64,000 nt of DNA from Chordicoccus furentiruminis (GTDB taxonomy: Bacteria > Bacillota > Clostridia > Lachnospirales > Lachnospiraceae), in assembly GCF_019355395.1 (NCBI RefSeq), contig NZ_CP048829.1, positions 620,001 to 684,000 on the forward strand, written 5' to 3'. Positions within the stretch are counted from its first letter, which is position 1. Every line of letters begins with the position of its first letter. Under the pieces are notes generated by a model. That model did not search any database. It saw only the letters and a program-made list of their open reading frames with translations, and was not told the DNA's origin. Of this stretch, positions 52,381-60,774 are shown in pieces. The translations under genes and the position numbers were made by a program.

Positions 52381-53694
52381 CTACGCGTTCACGCTGTCCG
52401 CCTTCGAATCACCCTCGGTGGCAGAAATCGTGAGATCCGCCGTCACCTGAGACGCCAGTTCATAGCCATCCGGCAGAGAAATACTTACCGGCAGCGTCAC
52501 GTCCCCGGCCTTCACGCCGCTCAGATCCACAGACGCACTGATGTCATCCGTGCTCAGACGGGCGAGTTTCTCATCGCTCCCCTTCACACGGACATCCAGC
52601 TGCGATTCCTTGAATACAGCGTTGAGGCTGTCCGGCAGATTGTCCTGACGGATGTTCTTCGTCTCGATCTCAAACGACTTTGTGTTCTGCTCGAGGATCT
52701 TGACGTTGACGACCACCTTATCCGTCAGGTCGGCGGCGAGCCGCAGATCCGCCGGCAGATAATCGGTAATCTTGACGTTGATGTCCTGGTCCGAGGAGGC
52801 GCCGCTGATATCAACCGCCTTCGAATCGGAATCAATCACGATCTTTCCTCCGTCCGCGCGGAAGGCATCGAGCGCGTCCTCACTGCCCACCAGCTGGATC
52901 GTGGACGGCGTCACGGAGATGTCGCCGACCGTGTAGCCCTCCGCCGGCGTGCCGTAGCTCTGCGCAACGATCGGCACATCCGAAAGCACCTCGTCCAGTG
53001 TCACCCGGACGCGGATGTCATCGAAGCCGATATTCGGCGTCAGATAGTTCATCCGCGAATCACTCAGCACGTCGCCGTTCTTGTCAAAGACCCGGATCGT
53101 CGTGCCCAGCGTGGCGTCGGTCTTCAGCCCGGTGACATCCACCTGGGCGACGACCTTGTCGATCCGCTCGATCAGCGACTTAGGCCCGCGCAGCGTCAGT
53201 TTCTCCGGTGTGGCGGAAATCGATCCGATCTCATATCCGTTCGCCGGCGACGTATCGCCCGCCGTGGTATTGATCACGAAATCCTGGCTCACCATATCCT
53301 CGAGCGAAATTTCGATGTTTCGCGGATTCGCCGTGATGCTGTCCGTCGAAACGCCCGGAATCTGAACCGTCACCGGCACCATCACCGGATCGGAGTTGAA
53401 GTCGATGATCTGCGTCAGATCCGCATTGGCCACGATGCTGGACGTGCTGAGCCGCTCGATGATCGAGGTGTTGGACTTCACCGTCACGCTGATATTCTGA
53501 AAACCGTCCGCAATTTTGTAGGAAAGTCCCTTCGATTCCACATAGGAGGCGTTCGACACGCTGACCGGGATCGAGGCGAACGTCTTCGTTCGGACCGGAT
53601 CGCTGACGTTCATCACGATCAGCCAGACAAAGAAGGCGATCACCAGCGAGACGACACCGAGAACCGGATGCGTGAAGACGTGATTACGTTTCAT
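52381..53694 (-). CDS. cdaR: CdaR, YbbR-domain regulator of diadenylate cyclase
   Basis: A 437-residue protein with an N-terminal membrane helix (VLGVVSLVIAFFVWLIVMNV, about 10-30) and then four or five YbbR repeats outside the cell. Repeat signatures include ISATPEKLTLRGPKSLIERI and VTPSTIQLVGSEDALDAF. CdaR binds CdaA and adjusts c-di-AMP synthesis. The ATG overlaps the cdaA stop by 11 bases. The classical third gene of this operon, glmM, is absent here; ptsH and dacA follow instead. Confidence 0.93.
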   Translation of the reverse strand: MKRNHVFTHPVLGVVSLVIAFFVWLIVMNVSDPVRTKTFASIPVSVSNASYVESKGLSYKIADGFQNISVTVKSNTSIIERLSTSSIVANADLTQIIDFNSDPVMVPVTVQIPGVSTDSITANPRNIEISLEDMVSQDFVINTTAGDTSPANGYEIGSISATPEKLTLRGPKSLIERIDKVVAQVDVTGLKTDATLGTTIRVFDKNGDVLSDSRMNYLTPNIGFDDIRVRVTLDEVLSDVPIVAQSYGTPAEGYTVGDISVTPSTIQLVGSEDALDAFRADGGKIVIDSDSKAVDISGASSDQDINVKITDYLPADLRLAADLTDKVVVNVKILEQNTKSFEIETKNIRQDNLPDSLNAVFKESQLDVRVKGSDEKLARLSTDDISASVDLSGVKAGDVTLPVSISLPDGYELASQVTADLTISATEGDSKADSVNA

Positions 53695-54562
53695 CCTTCT
53701 TCCATCCTTTCCGGAACCGCGGGATCCGCGCATCCCTCATTCTCAGGGTCCGCTTCTGCATCTGATGAAGCTGCTCGCGGAGTCCGCTGGCCGTGACGCC
53801 GGTGGTGAGCACGCCCATATAGGCGCAGGAAACCCGGCCCGTCTCCTCCGACACAATGATCGTGAAGGAATCCGACGCTTCGCTGATCCCCAGCCCGGCC
53901 CTGTGGCGCGTGCCGTATTTCTTGCTGATCTTCGCGTTATCCGAAAGAGGAAGATAACAGGTCGCCGCGGTGATCCGGTCGCCCCGGAGAATCACCGCCC
54001 CGTCGTGAAGCGGCGTGTTATGTTCAAAGATATTGATCAGAAGCTGGCTTGAGACTTCCGCATCCAGCATGATGCCGGTATCGATGTACTCCGTGAGGAG
54101 AATGTTCTGCTCAAGGACGATCAGCGCGCCGGTGCGCACCTCGCTCATCTCGTTGACCGCGCGGACGATCTCGGAAATCGTCCGGTCCGAAAACCGCTCG
54201 CCTTTCTCGCCTGCATTTTCAAACAGAAAGACAGACGAAAGAAGGCTTTTGTTTCCGAGCTGCTCCAGCGCCTTCCGGAGCTCCGGCTGAAAGATGATGA
54301 CGAGCGCCAGAAGAGCCACGGACGCCAGCCGTTGCGTGATCCAGAGGATCGCAGCCATCTGAAAGATCGTCGCGACGAGTATGAAGAGAACCACGATCAG
54401 GATCCCCTTCAGAAGAGTATAGGCGCGTGTCCGCTGAATCCATTCCATAAAGATATAGATCAGAAAGGCCAGAATCAGAATTTCCACAATATCGATGGCC
54501 TGTATTTTCGGGAAATACAGGTCATTGAGAAATATTCGGATCTGGCTCCAGATGGTGGACAC
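53684..54562 (-). CDS. cdaA: CdaA, membrane diadenylate cyclase
   Basis: A 292-residue enzyme that makes c-di-AMP from two ATP. Three membrane helices (about 20-95) precede the DAC domain (about 110-255), which has the DGA motif in TPLHDGAVILRG and the RHR motif in GTRHRAGLG. The start is GTG, seven bases after AAGGAGG; no ATG fits better. c-di-AMP controls potassium transport, turgor and wall homeostasis, which fits the mscS unit and the wall hydrolase gene next to it. Confidence 0.96.
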   Translation of the reverse strand: MSTIWSQIRIFLNDLYFPKIQAIDIVEILILAFLIYIFMEWIQRTRAYTLLKGILIVVLFILVATIFQMAAILWITQRLASVALLALVIIFQPELRKALEQLGNKSLLSSVFLFENAGEKGERFSDRTISEIVRAVNEMSEVRTGALIVLEQNILLTEYIDTGIMLDAEVSSQLLINIFEHNTPLHDGAVILRGDRITAATCYLPLSDNAKISKKYGTRHRAGLGISEASDSFTIIVSEETGRVSCAYMGVLTTGVTASGLREQLHQMQKRTLRMRDARIPRFRKGWKKDET

Positions 54563-54604
54563 GGTCGAGCCTCCTTTGCTTCAGACAACGCATACCTGAG
54601 GCCC

Positions 54605-54633
54605 ATTCTAACATAAAGCCCGGTTCAAGTAAA
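54605..54633 (-). promoter_or_regulatory. Promoter of cdaA-cdaR-ptsH-dacA
   Basis: On the minus strand TTTACT (54628-54633) and TAGAAT (54605-54610) are 17 bases apart, about 35 bases before the GTG start. The -35 box is weak. Confidence 0.55.
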
Positions 54634-54647
54634 TCCGGGGTGCCCGT

Positions 54648-54881
54648 TCAGTAAATTTTCACAATTTCGCCGTCGATTCCGTAATCCGCGCGGAACGATT
54701 CGATATCCGTCTCATTCCGTACCAGCCGGTCCTCGCGGAACCGGCCGCTTTCCCTGTTCAGAAAGCCGGCGACCTGCTCCCCGGTGCAGATGCTGCACCG
54801 GATAGCGGGCTGCATTTTCTCCGGATCGTATGCCTTCGTCCCGGCGGATTTCTTTTTCTCATTCTTATGAAGAAAGGACAT
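54648..54881 (-). CDS. Small conserved-looking protein with a CxxC pair
   Basis: A 77-residue basic-then-acidic protein. It has a Lys-rich start (FLHKNEKKKSAG), a central AIRCSICTGEQVAGF with a CxxC pair, and the end IESFRADYGIDGEIVKIY. Only two Cys are present, so a zinc site would need a dimer. The start overlaps the mscS end by 17 bases, so it is co-translated. I do not recognise a function. The Asp/Tyr-rich C-terminus resembles small proteins labelled aspartate dehydrogenase in Lachnospiraceae genomes, a name that is unlikely to be right for so short a chain. Confidence 0.7.
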   Translation of the reverse strand: MSFLHKNEKKKSAGTKAYDPEKMQPAIRCSICTGEQVAGFLNRESGRFREDRLVRNETDIESFRADYGIDGEIVKIY

Positions 54882-55731
54882 CGCACGCCTCCTTCTTCTG
54901 TCCGGCTTCCGTTTCTTCCAGAATCTGCATGTGCGGGTAGGCAAATTCAAGGCCGTCTTCTTCCTGAAACCGCCGCCAGAGCGCCAGCCGGAGATCGGAG
55001 CAGGCCTGATAATTCTCCTCAGGCGTATGCGTGAGCACGCTGCACCGGAGGCTGATGCCGGATTCGCCCAGATCCCTCACAATGACACTCACCGGCCCGT
55101 TCTCCCCTCTGTCCGCCCGCGCCGCCCGGACCGCCGGATGCGCCGCGATCACATCCGCCGCTGTCCGGACCGCCAGGTCGAGATCCGATTCGTAGGTCAC
55201 GGAGAGGTCGATGAGTCCCGTCGTATAAGCATTCTCCGCGTAATGGGCATTTTCGATGACCGCCGTATCCATCGCCGCGTTGGGGACGATGAGCGAGGCC
55301 GAATTGATGAGGTTCCGGATCACGGTACTTCTCAGATTGATGGTCGTGACATAGCCCGTCAGCTCCGTTCCGTTCACCGTCACGCGGACCCGGTCGCCGA
55401 TTTCAAACGGCTTGAAGACAAGCAGGATCAGTCCGTGCACGATATTGCTCAGTCCTTCCTGAAAGACGAACCCGAGTACGACGATCAGCAGCGAGGATGA
55501 CATCAGGATCTGATTGCTGAATTTCGAGAAACCGCTCCACAGATTCAGAATCCGGACCACGATCGCGATGATGATCAGGGCGCGGATGACGCCTTCCAGA
55601 AAGGCCATCGCGGAGTTGTTTCTCCTCTTTTTCAGCGTACGGAACACCCGCCCGTTGATCTTGAGGAGCAGCAGCATCACGGCTGTGAAGAGCAGCGCTT
55701 CCACATACTGATTCGACAGGATCTCCCTCAT
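54865..55731 (-). CDS. MscS-type mechanosensitive channel
   Basis: A 288-residue channel protein with three membrane helices: about 8-25, 45-70 and the pore helix near 75-110 (SSSLLIVVLGFVFQEGLSNIVHGLILLVFKPF). The beta domain follows with PFEIGDRVRV, a family hallmark, and LRSTVIRNLINSASLIVPN. The channel opens under membrane tension to release solutes after osmotic downshock. The start was moved to the internal ATG because GGAGGGAGGA precedes it; the first ATG at 55770 has only a poor site. It is next to the c-di-AMP operon, which also concerns turgor. Confidence 0.92.
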   Translation of the reverse strand: MREILSNQYVEALLFTAVMLLLLKINGRVFRTLKKRRNNSAMAFLEGVIRALIIIAIVVRILNLWSGFSKFSNQILMSSSLLIVVLGFVFQEGLSNIVHGLILLVFKPFEIGDRVRVTVNGTELTGYVTTINLRSTVIRNLINSASLIVPNAAMDTAVIENAHYAENAYTTGLIDLSVTYESDLDLAVRTAADVIAAHPAVRAARADRGENGPVSVIVRDLGESGISLRCSVLTHTPEENYQACSDLRLALWRRFQEEDGLEFAYPHMQILEETEAGQKKEACDVLSS

Positions 55732-55875
55732 CTCCGGACTGTCCTCCCTCCGACTTCTTTGCCCGGCCATGCGACAGCGTCCCGCCGGGCTTTACCGTTC
55801 CTCAGTCTACCACAAAGAAGCCGGGTTTGTCCCCCTGACATCCGGATACATGAAAAACCTTTCCTTACATGCCGC

Positions 55876-55903
55876 TTGCATTCTCTTCCCTCCTGTGTAT
55901 AAT
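55876..55903 (+). promoter_or_regulatory. Promoter of the FMN riboswitch-ribU unit
   Basis: TTGCAT (55876-55881) and a consensus TATAAT (55898-55903) are 16 bases apart. The start would lie just before the aptamer. Confidence 0.75.
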
Positions 55904-55915
55904 AAGGTCAGCAGA

Positions 55916-56026
55916 ATTCTTCGGGGCAGGGTGTGATTCCCTACCGGCGGTGACAGTCCGCGACCACGCAAGTGCTGAACCGGTGAAAGTCCGGTACCGA
56001 CAGTAAAGTCTGGATGAAAGAAGAAT
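55916..56026 (+). promoter_or_regulatory. FMN riboswitch (RFN element)
   Basis: The closing stem ATTCTTC (55916-55922) pairs with GAAGAAT (56020-56026). Between them lie the conserved GGGGCAGGGTG, ATTCCCTACCGGCGGTGA, AGTCCGCGA, GTGAAAGTCCGGTACCGACAG blocks of the FMN aptamer. With FMN bound, the downstream terminator should form and stop ribU expression. Confidence 0.96.
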
Positions 56027-56063
56027 GGCGTATGTGTTTGGAGATCAGATGCATGGCGTGTAC

Positions 56064-56106
56064 GGAGCCCCGGATGAACGACATCCGGGGCTCCGATTTT
56101 CTTTTT
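56064..56106 (+). terminator. Riboswitch-controlled intrinsic terminator before ribU
   Basis: A perfect 13-bp stem (GGAGCCCCGGATG/CATCCGGGGCTCC) with a five-base loop is followed by GATTTTCTTTTT. It lies between the FMN aptamer and the ribU ATG and is the likely expression platform. Confidence 0.92.
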
Positions 56107-56172
56107 CAGGTTCTGCACCGATGAATCCTCAGACCGCGGCGCTGGCCGCCACATCAAAAGGAGGGTTTTCCT

Positions 56173-56817
56173 ATGACAGACACAGCAGAAAGACCGGTCC
56201 GGCCGGACACCCGTCAGACGGGTGCATTTCGCACAAAGGAGGTCGCATTTGTCGGCGTCTTCGGCGCCGTCGCGGCGGTCCTGATGTATTTCGAGTTTCC
56301 TCTGCCTTTTCTCCCCGGCTTCTACCAGCTTGATTTCAGTGAGGTGCCCGTTCTGATCGGCACGTTCGCCTTCGGCCCGGTTGCCGGCACGCTGATCGAG
56401 CTCGTCAAGATTCTTCTTCATCTTCTTCTGAAGGGAACGTCCACGGCCTTCGTCGGAGATTTCGCGAATTTCCTCATCGGCTTCGCCCTGCTGCTGCCGG
56501 CCGGTCTTATCTACCAGAACCGGAAGACGAGAAGACGCGCACTGGCCGGGATGGCCGCCGGCACGGCCTGCATGACCGTCTGCGGCGCGGTGATGAATCT
56601 CTATTTTCTGATTCCCGCGTACGCAAAGGCCTTCGGTCTCTCCGTCGACGCCATCGTCGCGATGGGCACGCAGGTCAATCCGGCCGTCACGTCCCTGAAC
56701 GGACTCGTGCTGCTGTGCAACGTACCGTTCAATCTTCTGAAGGGGGTGCTCGTCAGCGCCGCCACCTTCCTGCTCTACAAGCACGTGAGCCGCTTCATTC
56801 ATAAGGCGGGAGAATAA
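56173..56817 (+). CDS. ribU: RibU, riboflavin ECF transporter substrate-binding subunit
   Basis: A 214-residue membrane protein with about six helices. RibU binds riboflavin and works with a shared EcfT-EcfA1-EcfA2 module, which is not in this window. Family features are EVPVLIGTFAFGPVAGTLIELVKILLHLL, GDFANFLIGFALLLPAGLIY and the last helices with NVPFNLLKGVLVS. A polar start (TDTAERPVRPDTRQ) precedes the first helix. The ATG follows AAAGGAGGG. The FMN riboswitch upstream confirms the flavin link. The 3' end overlaps the convergent SGNH gene by 23 bases. Confidence 0.96.
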   Translation: MTDTAERPVRPDTRQTGAFRTKEVAFVGVFGAVAAVLMYFEFPLPFLPGFYQLDFSEVPVLIGTFAFGPVAGTLIELVKILLHLLLKGTSTAFVGDFANFLIGFALLLPAGLIYQNRKTRRRALAGMAAGTACMTVCGAVMNLYFLIPAYAKAFGLSVDAIVAMGTQVNPAVTSLNGLVLLCNVPFNLLKGVLVSAATFLLYKHVSRFIHKAGE

Positions 56818-57559
56818 AACCGCCCTGCCTCCGGTCCGTTCCGCTGAAGCGGATGGTCTTGAGGAACCGCTCCGCCAGCAGCTCGTGTCCCTCATCGGTG
56901 GGATGAATGCCGTCCACCGTCAGCGGCTCCCCGGAGCACTGACTCTGACGGAGAAAGACGGAACGGGTCGGGACAAAGACGAAGCCTGCCTCCGAGGCCG
57001 CTTTCTCCTCCGCCGACGCGATCCGGTCCAGAACCGGGAGGAGACATTCCGGCGCCTCCGCCCCGCCGAACGTCACGGGCTCGAGTGCGAAGGGCTCAAT
57101 CACGGTCACGCGGCCGCATCCGGCGGCGCGGATCCGGGCGGCAAGTTCCCTAAACCGTTCGCTGAAGCGGCAGACCGCCCGGTCGGCTGCGCCGCCGGAC
57201 GGAAGATCCCGGACACGTTCCGTCCGGCCTTCTTTTTCTGAAGTGAAATCCGCCGGATCCGCGGATCGTTCCGCCGAAGACGCGATGCCGAGCGCATCAT
57301 TGATCCCGATCAGAACCGAAACGAAGCAGGAAGAGGCGCCGCCCGGCGCCTCTTTGATTGTCCGCTCCGTTTTCTCCCACTCCGACAGCAGGTCCTCCAG
57401 CGTATAGCCGTCGGTTCCTGCGTTGACGACGCGCAGCTCCCCGGATCCGTAATGAAGCGTCTCCGCGATTTTCCGCACATACCCTTCCCCAAGACCTTCC
57501 TCATCCCAGTTCCGGCTGCTGTCCGTCACGCTGTCGCCCAGAAACAGATATGTTCTCAT
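56795..57559 (-). CDS. SGNH/GDSL hydrolase
   Basis: A 254-residue esterase-like enzyme without signal peptide. Block I is YLFLGDSVTDSSRNW with the nucleophile Ser, the Asn block is SVLIGINDALG, and the catalytic Asp-His pair is in VDGIHPTDEGHELLAERF. Such enzymes remove acyl groups from sugars, lipids or wall polymers; the substrate cannot be told. It overlaps the convergent ribU end by 23 bases and follows the ThrE-type exporter by ten bases. A charged insert near residues 105-125 (SAERSADPADFTSEKEG) is unusual for the family. Confidence 0.88.
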   Translation of the reverse strand: MRTYLFLGDSVTDSSRNWDEEGLGEGYVRKIAETLHYGSGELRVVNAGTDGYTLEDLLSEWEKTERTIKEAPGGASSCFVSVLIGINDALGIASSAERSADPADFTSEKEGRTERVRDLPSGGAADRAVCRFSERFRELAARIRAAGCGRVTVIEPFALEPVTFGGAEAPECLLPVLDRIASAEEKAASEAGFVFVPTRSVFLRQSQCSGEPLTVDGIHPTDEGHELLAERFLKTIRFSGTDRRQGGFILPPYE

Positions 57560-57569
57560 CCTGCTCCTC

Positions 57570-58901
57570 TCAAATCACATGCCGGAAGCTCCGGTCCGTC
57601 AGAATCCGCGCGGCCACCAGCCCGAGCGGCAGCGCCAGCACAATGATGAAGGCGCCGGACATCCAGTGCGCCGCTTCCGTCACATTATTCACGCCCAGAT
57701 TATAAAGGCTCCTGTACATATACATACCCGGCACCATGATCACAATGGACGGCACGGTGAGGGAGATTCTCGGATAGCCCGACTTTTTTCTGACCGCGGA
57801 GGCCAGCAGGCCGGAAAGCAGCGCGCCGATGAAGGCCGCCTCGCCTCCGGCCATCCCGAGATAACTGACGAGCGACAGCCGGACGGTGTTCGAAACGGCG
57901 CCGATGAGACCGGCGGTGGCGGCCATCTTCCGGGGGCTGTTGTACATCAGAGAGAAGCCGTAGACGCCGAAGAAGCTCATCAGAAGCCGGAGCAGCACCT
58001 GCTGCGGATACCAGAGATCCTGGGGGATGAAATCCGCGGGCCGGAAGCTGAGCGCAGCCGCCGTCACCCATCCGGTCGCCGTCGCCACCAGAATGATCAG
58101 CACGGCGTAGGACATCCTCTCCAGCCCGGACCGCATATCCAGCTTCGCAAGATCGATTCCTCCGGTGATCAGCGGGAATCCCGGGATGATGAAGAGCATC
58201 GCGCAGATATAGCCGGCCTCATGCTCCGGCGAGACGCCGAGGAAGCGTTCCCCGAACTGGACCGACAGCACATAGACGAGACAGGCCGCCGCGACGCCGA
58301 CGATCGTGCCCGCGAGCAGCGTGAGCTTCCGCTTCACCATATACGACTTGATGGCGTTTCCGGCGCCCGCGCCCAGCAGCGTGCAGATCATCTCCACCAG
58401 ACCGCCGCCCAGAAGAAAGGTGAACCCGAAGCAGGCGAGTCCCGCCGCGCAGCCGAGCCGAGCCGGGGAATAATGACCCGGGCGGTCCCGGATGACGTCC
58501 AGCTTCCGGTGAAGCTCATCCGCCGTCATCGTATCCGCCATCTCCGGAAACGCGCGGACGAATTTCTGCAGCTCCATCAGCTTGTCCGTGTTGATGCCGG
58601 TGGATTTCAGGGACAGCGCCTGCGTCACCGCGTGCTCTCCCTGATAGATGGTGCACTCAAGCGAGACAAGGCCGATATCCGCCGAGCAGGTGACGCCGAG
58701 CTCACGGGAAAGGATATCCATCGACTCCCGCACGCGGTAGGCGCCGGTCCCGACGGACAGCATCATCAGACCCACGCGTCCGATCAGCAGCGCCTTGTCA
58801 TGCAGCTCCGCCTTCCGGATCGGGGTATCGCTCTTCGATTCGACCATGCGGTGCCAGTGGTATGTCATGTGGTGGGTTTTCAGAGGGGCCTGTTCAGGCA
58901 T
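57570..58901 (-). CDS. ThrE/YjjP-YjjB family threonine/serine exporter-like protein
   Basis: A 443-residue membrane protein with about ten helices. Residues 30-about 165 form the cytosolic YjjP-type domain (LLIGRVGLMMLSVGTGAYRVRESM), followed by helices with LLGGGLVEMICTLLGAGAGNAIKSYM and FIIPGFPLITGGIDLAKLD. The second half (about 300-440) is the YjjB-type part (FFGVYGFSLMYNSPRKMAATAGLIGAVSNTVR). Both halves are fused in one protein as in ThrE. It probably exports small amino acids or dicarboxylates; the substrate is not certain. It lies 17 bases after the FAD enzyme gene. Confidence 0.9.
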   Translation of the reverse strand: MPEQAPLKTHHMTYHWHRMVESKSDTPIRKAELHDKALLIGRVGLMMLSVGTGAYRVRESMDILSRELGVTCSADIGLVSLECTIYQGEHAVTQALSLKSTGINTDKLMELQKFVRAFPEMADTMTADELHRKLDVIRDRPGHYSPARLGCAAGLACFGFTFLLGGGLVEMICTLLGAGAGNAIKSYMVKRKLTLLAGTIVGVAAACLVYVLSVQFGERFLGVSPEHEAGYICAMLFIIPGFPLITGGIDLAKLDMRSGLERMSYAVLIILVATATGWVTAAALSFRPADFIPQDLWYPQQVLLRLLMSFFGVYGFSLMYNSPRKMAATAGLIGAVSNTVRLSLVSYLGMAGGEAAFIGALLSGLLASAVRKKSGYPRISLTVPSIVIMVPGMYMYRSLYNLGVNNVTEAAHWMSGAFIIVLALPLGLVAARILTDRSFRHVI

Positions 58902-58918
58902 TTTATCTGCTCCTTCCT

Positions 58919-60622
58919 TTACTGTGGTCCGTTTGCTTCATCTGTTCCCGCGTCCGGACGGTACCGCCGGGCCACCGCCTCCGCCGTTCTGATGCCGTCG
59001 ATGGCCGCCGACATGATGCCGCCGGCATACCCGGCTCCCTCCCCGCAGGGGTAGAGCCCGCGGATGTTCGACTGGAAGCTTTCGTCCCGCGTGATCCGCA
59101 CCGGCGAGGATGTGCGGCTCTCGAGTCCCGCGACCAGCGCCTCCGGCCCGGCAAACCCGGGAATTTTCCGCTCGAACGTATGCATACCCTCGATGAAATC
59201 CGCGGTCAGCGTCTCCGGCAGCAGCGCATGCAGCGGAGCCCGCGCGCTTCTTCCCTTAAGGCAGAGCGCCTCCGTCTCTTCCGCCGTCAGGGGACGGACC
59301 TCCGTGTCCGCTGAGAACGGATCACGGAACGCACGCTCAAATTCGGTGAAGCGCTCGACCGGAATCCGTCCGGCCGCGAGAGACGCGGCGCGTCTCTCGA
59401 GCCTTTCCTGAAAATGCAGGCCGTCCAGCGGGCCGTCTCCTCCAACCGTCTCCGCTCCGACCGTCATCACGATGGCGCTGTTGGCCCGGGCGGAGTCCCG
59501 CGCGTAGTCGCTCATCCCGTTCACGGCCAGTCCGCCCGGTTCGGAGGATGCGTCGACGATATACCCGCCCGGGCACATGCAGAAGCTGTAGACGCCGCGG
59601 CCCGAGGCGGCGCGGGTCACCAGCTTGTAGCTGGCGGCCGGAAGGCCGAGGCGCGCCCTCTCCTCCGGAGCGCCGATGCCGTAGGCGCGCTCGTCGATCA
59701 TCTTCTGGGGATGCGAAACCCGCAAGCCGACCGCGAAATCCTTCCGCGTGATGTCCGCCTGCCGTCCGTACAGCATCCGGATGGTATCCCGGGCACTGTG
59801 TCCCGGCGCCAGCACGCATACCTCCGTCTCCAGTCGACAGGGTGCGCCGCCGTCCGAAGGCTGCTCCAGAATACCGGTCAGCGCGCCGTCCCGGATGATA
59901 AGATCGGTCATCCGGGTGCGGAAGCGGACCTCTCCGCCCAGCCGGATGATCTCGTTCCGGATCGCCCGCACCACGTCCCGGAGACGGTCCGTTCCGATAT
60001 GCGGATGGGACTCATACGCGATCTCCTCCGGAGCGCCGGCCGTGATAAAGATCCGGAGCACCTCCGCGTTCCGGCCAAAGCGGTCTTTCACGTTGGTGGT
60101 CAGCTTCCCGTCGGAGTAAGTGCCGGCGCCGCCCTCCCCGAACTGGATGTTGGCGGAGGGATCGAGTTCGCCGGTTCTCCAGAACCGTTCAACCCGCTCC
60201 GTCCGCTCGGTCATCTCCGCGCCCCGCTCCAGAACCAGCGGCCGGTACCCCTGCTCCGCGAGCTTCAGCGCGCAGAACAGTCCGGCCGGTCCCGTACCGA
60301 TCACGACCGGCCGGTGACGGAGAACGGGCGCGTCCGGCGCCGGAGACGGGAACGAATACCGGACCGGCTCTTTCCAGCGGATCTGTTTCTCTCCCGCCCG
60401 TTCGGCCCGCTTCCTCTCCTGCTCCGCGCTCTTTCCCTGAAGCGAAACCTCGACTGTGTAGACGTCCATCAGCTGCGGTCTCTTTCTCGCGTCGATGCCG
60501 TGCCGCGCGATACGCCAGGTGAACGGCTCGTCCCTCCCGAGACGGAGAAGCCGCCTCAGCTTTTTCTCCAGCGCTTCCCGTCCCGCGCCGCAGGGAATCC
60601 GGATTTCCTGTATCTCGATCAT
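58919..60622 (-). CDS. FAD-dependent oxidoreductase of the COG2509 type
   Basis: A 567-residue flavoprotein. An N-terminal domain of about 95 residues (IEIQEIRIPCGAGREALEKKL) is typical of this uncharacterised dehydrogenase group. The FAD-binding dinucleotide motif is VVIGTGPAGL (106-115), followed by LVLERG; FGEGGAGTYSDGKLTTN and the closing GLYPCGEGAGYAGGIMSAAIDGI are group signatures. The reaction is unknown. It follows the short DUF4317 gene by 150 bases, a gap that holds two 24-bp repeats. Close relatives in Clostridia are annotated only as NAD(P)/FAD-dependent oxidoreductases. Confidence 0.92.
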   Translation of the reverse strand: MIEIQEIRIPCGAGREALEKKLRRLLRLGRDEPFTWRIARHGIDARKRPQLMDVYTVEVSLQGKSAEQERKRAERAGEKQIRWKEPVRYSFPSPAPDAPVLRHRPVVIGTGPAGLFCALKLAEQGYRPLVLERGAEMTERTERVERFWRTGELDPSANIQFGEGGAGTYSDGKLTTNVKDRFGRNAEVLRIFITAGAPEEIAYESHPHIGTDRLRDVVRAIRNEIIRLGGEVRFRTRMTDLIIRDGALTGILEQPSDGGAPCRLETEVCVLAPGHSARDTIRMLYGRQADITRKDFAVGLRVSHPQKMIDERAYGIGAPEERARLGLPAASYKLVTRAASGRGVYSFCMCPGGYIVDASSEPGGLAVNGMSDYARDSARANSAIVMTVGAETVGGDGPLDGLHFQERLERRAASLAAGRIPVERFTEFERAFRDPFSADTEVRPLTAEETEALCLKGRSARAPLHALLPETLTADFIEGMHTFERKIPGFAGPEALVAGLESRTSSPVRITRDESFQSNIRGLYPCGEGAGYAGGIMSAAIDGIRTAEAVARRYRPDAGTDEANGPQ

Positions 60623-60710
60623 GTCTTTCTCTCTTTCAATCCGTTCTCAGCGGGCTGTTCCCGTCCCGCCGCGCAGCCATTGACTTCATGTTCCGTCTCT
60701 TCCCGGGCAC

Positions 60711-60774
60711 CCTCCGGCCCGCAGCTGCATGCTCTCTTCTCTCCGAGCGCACTCCGGCCCGCGGCTGCATGCTC
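60711..60774. repeat. Two direct copies of a 24-bp repeat after the DUF4317 gene
   Basis: Copies at 60711-60734 and 60751-60774 match except at about two positions, with a 40-base period. Each includes CTGCATGCTC at one end. The second copy overlaps the stop codon of the DUF4317-like gene. No promoter, terminator or gene was recognised in the rest of this 150-base gap. Confidence 0.8.

Noticed and set aside
56025-56333. Plus-strand frame starting in the riboswitch
   Set aside because: It starts in the aptamer's closing stem, crosses the terminator and overlaps ribU in another frame.
55807-56895. Minus-strand frame of 362 codons over the riboswitch and ribU
   Set aside because: It runs antisense through the FMN aptamer and ribU and has no recognisable features.
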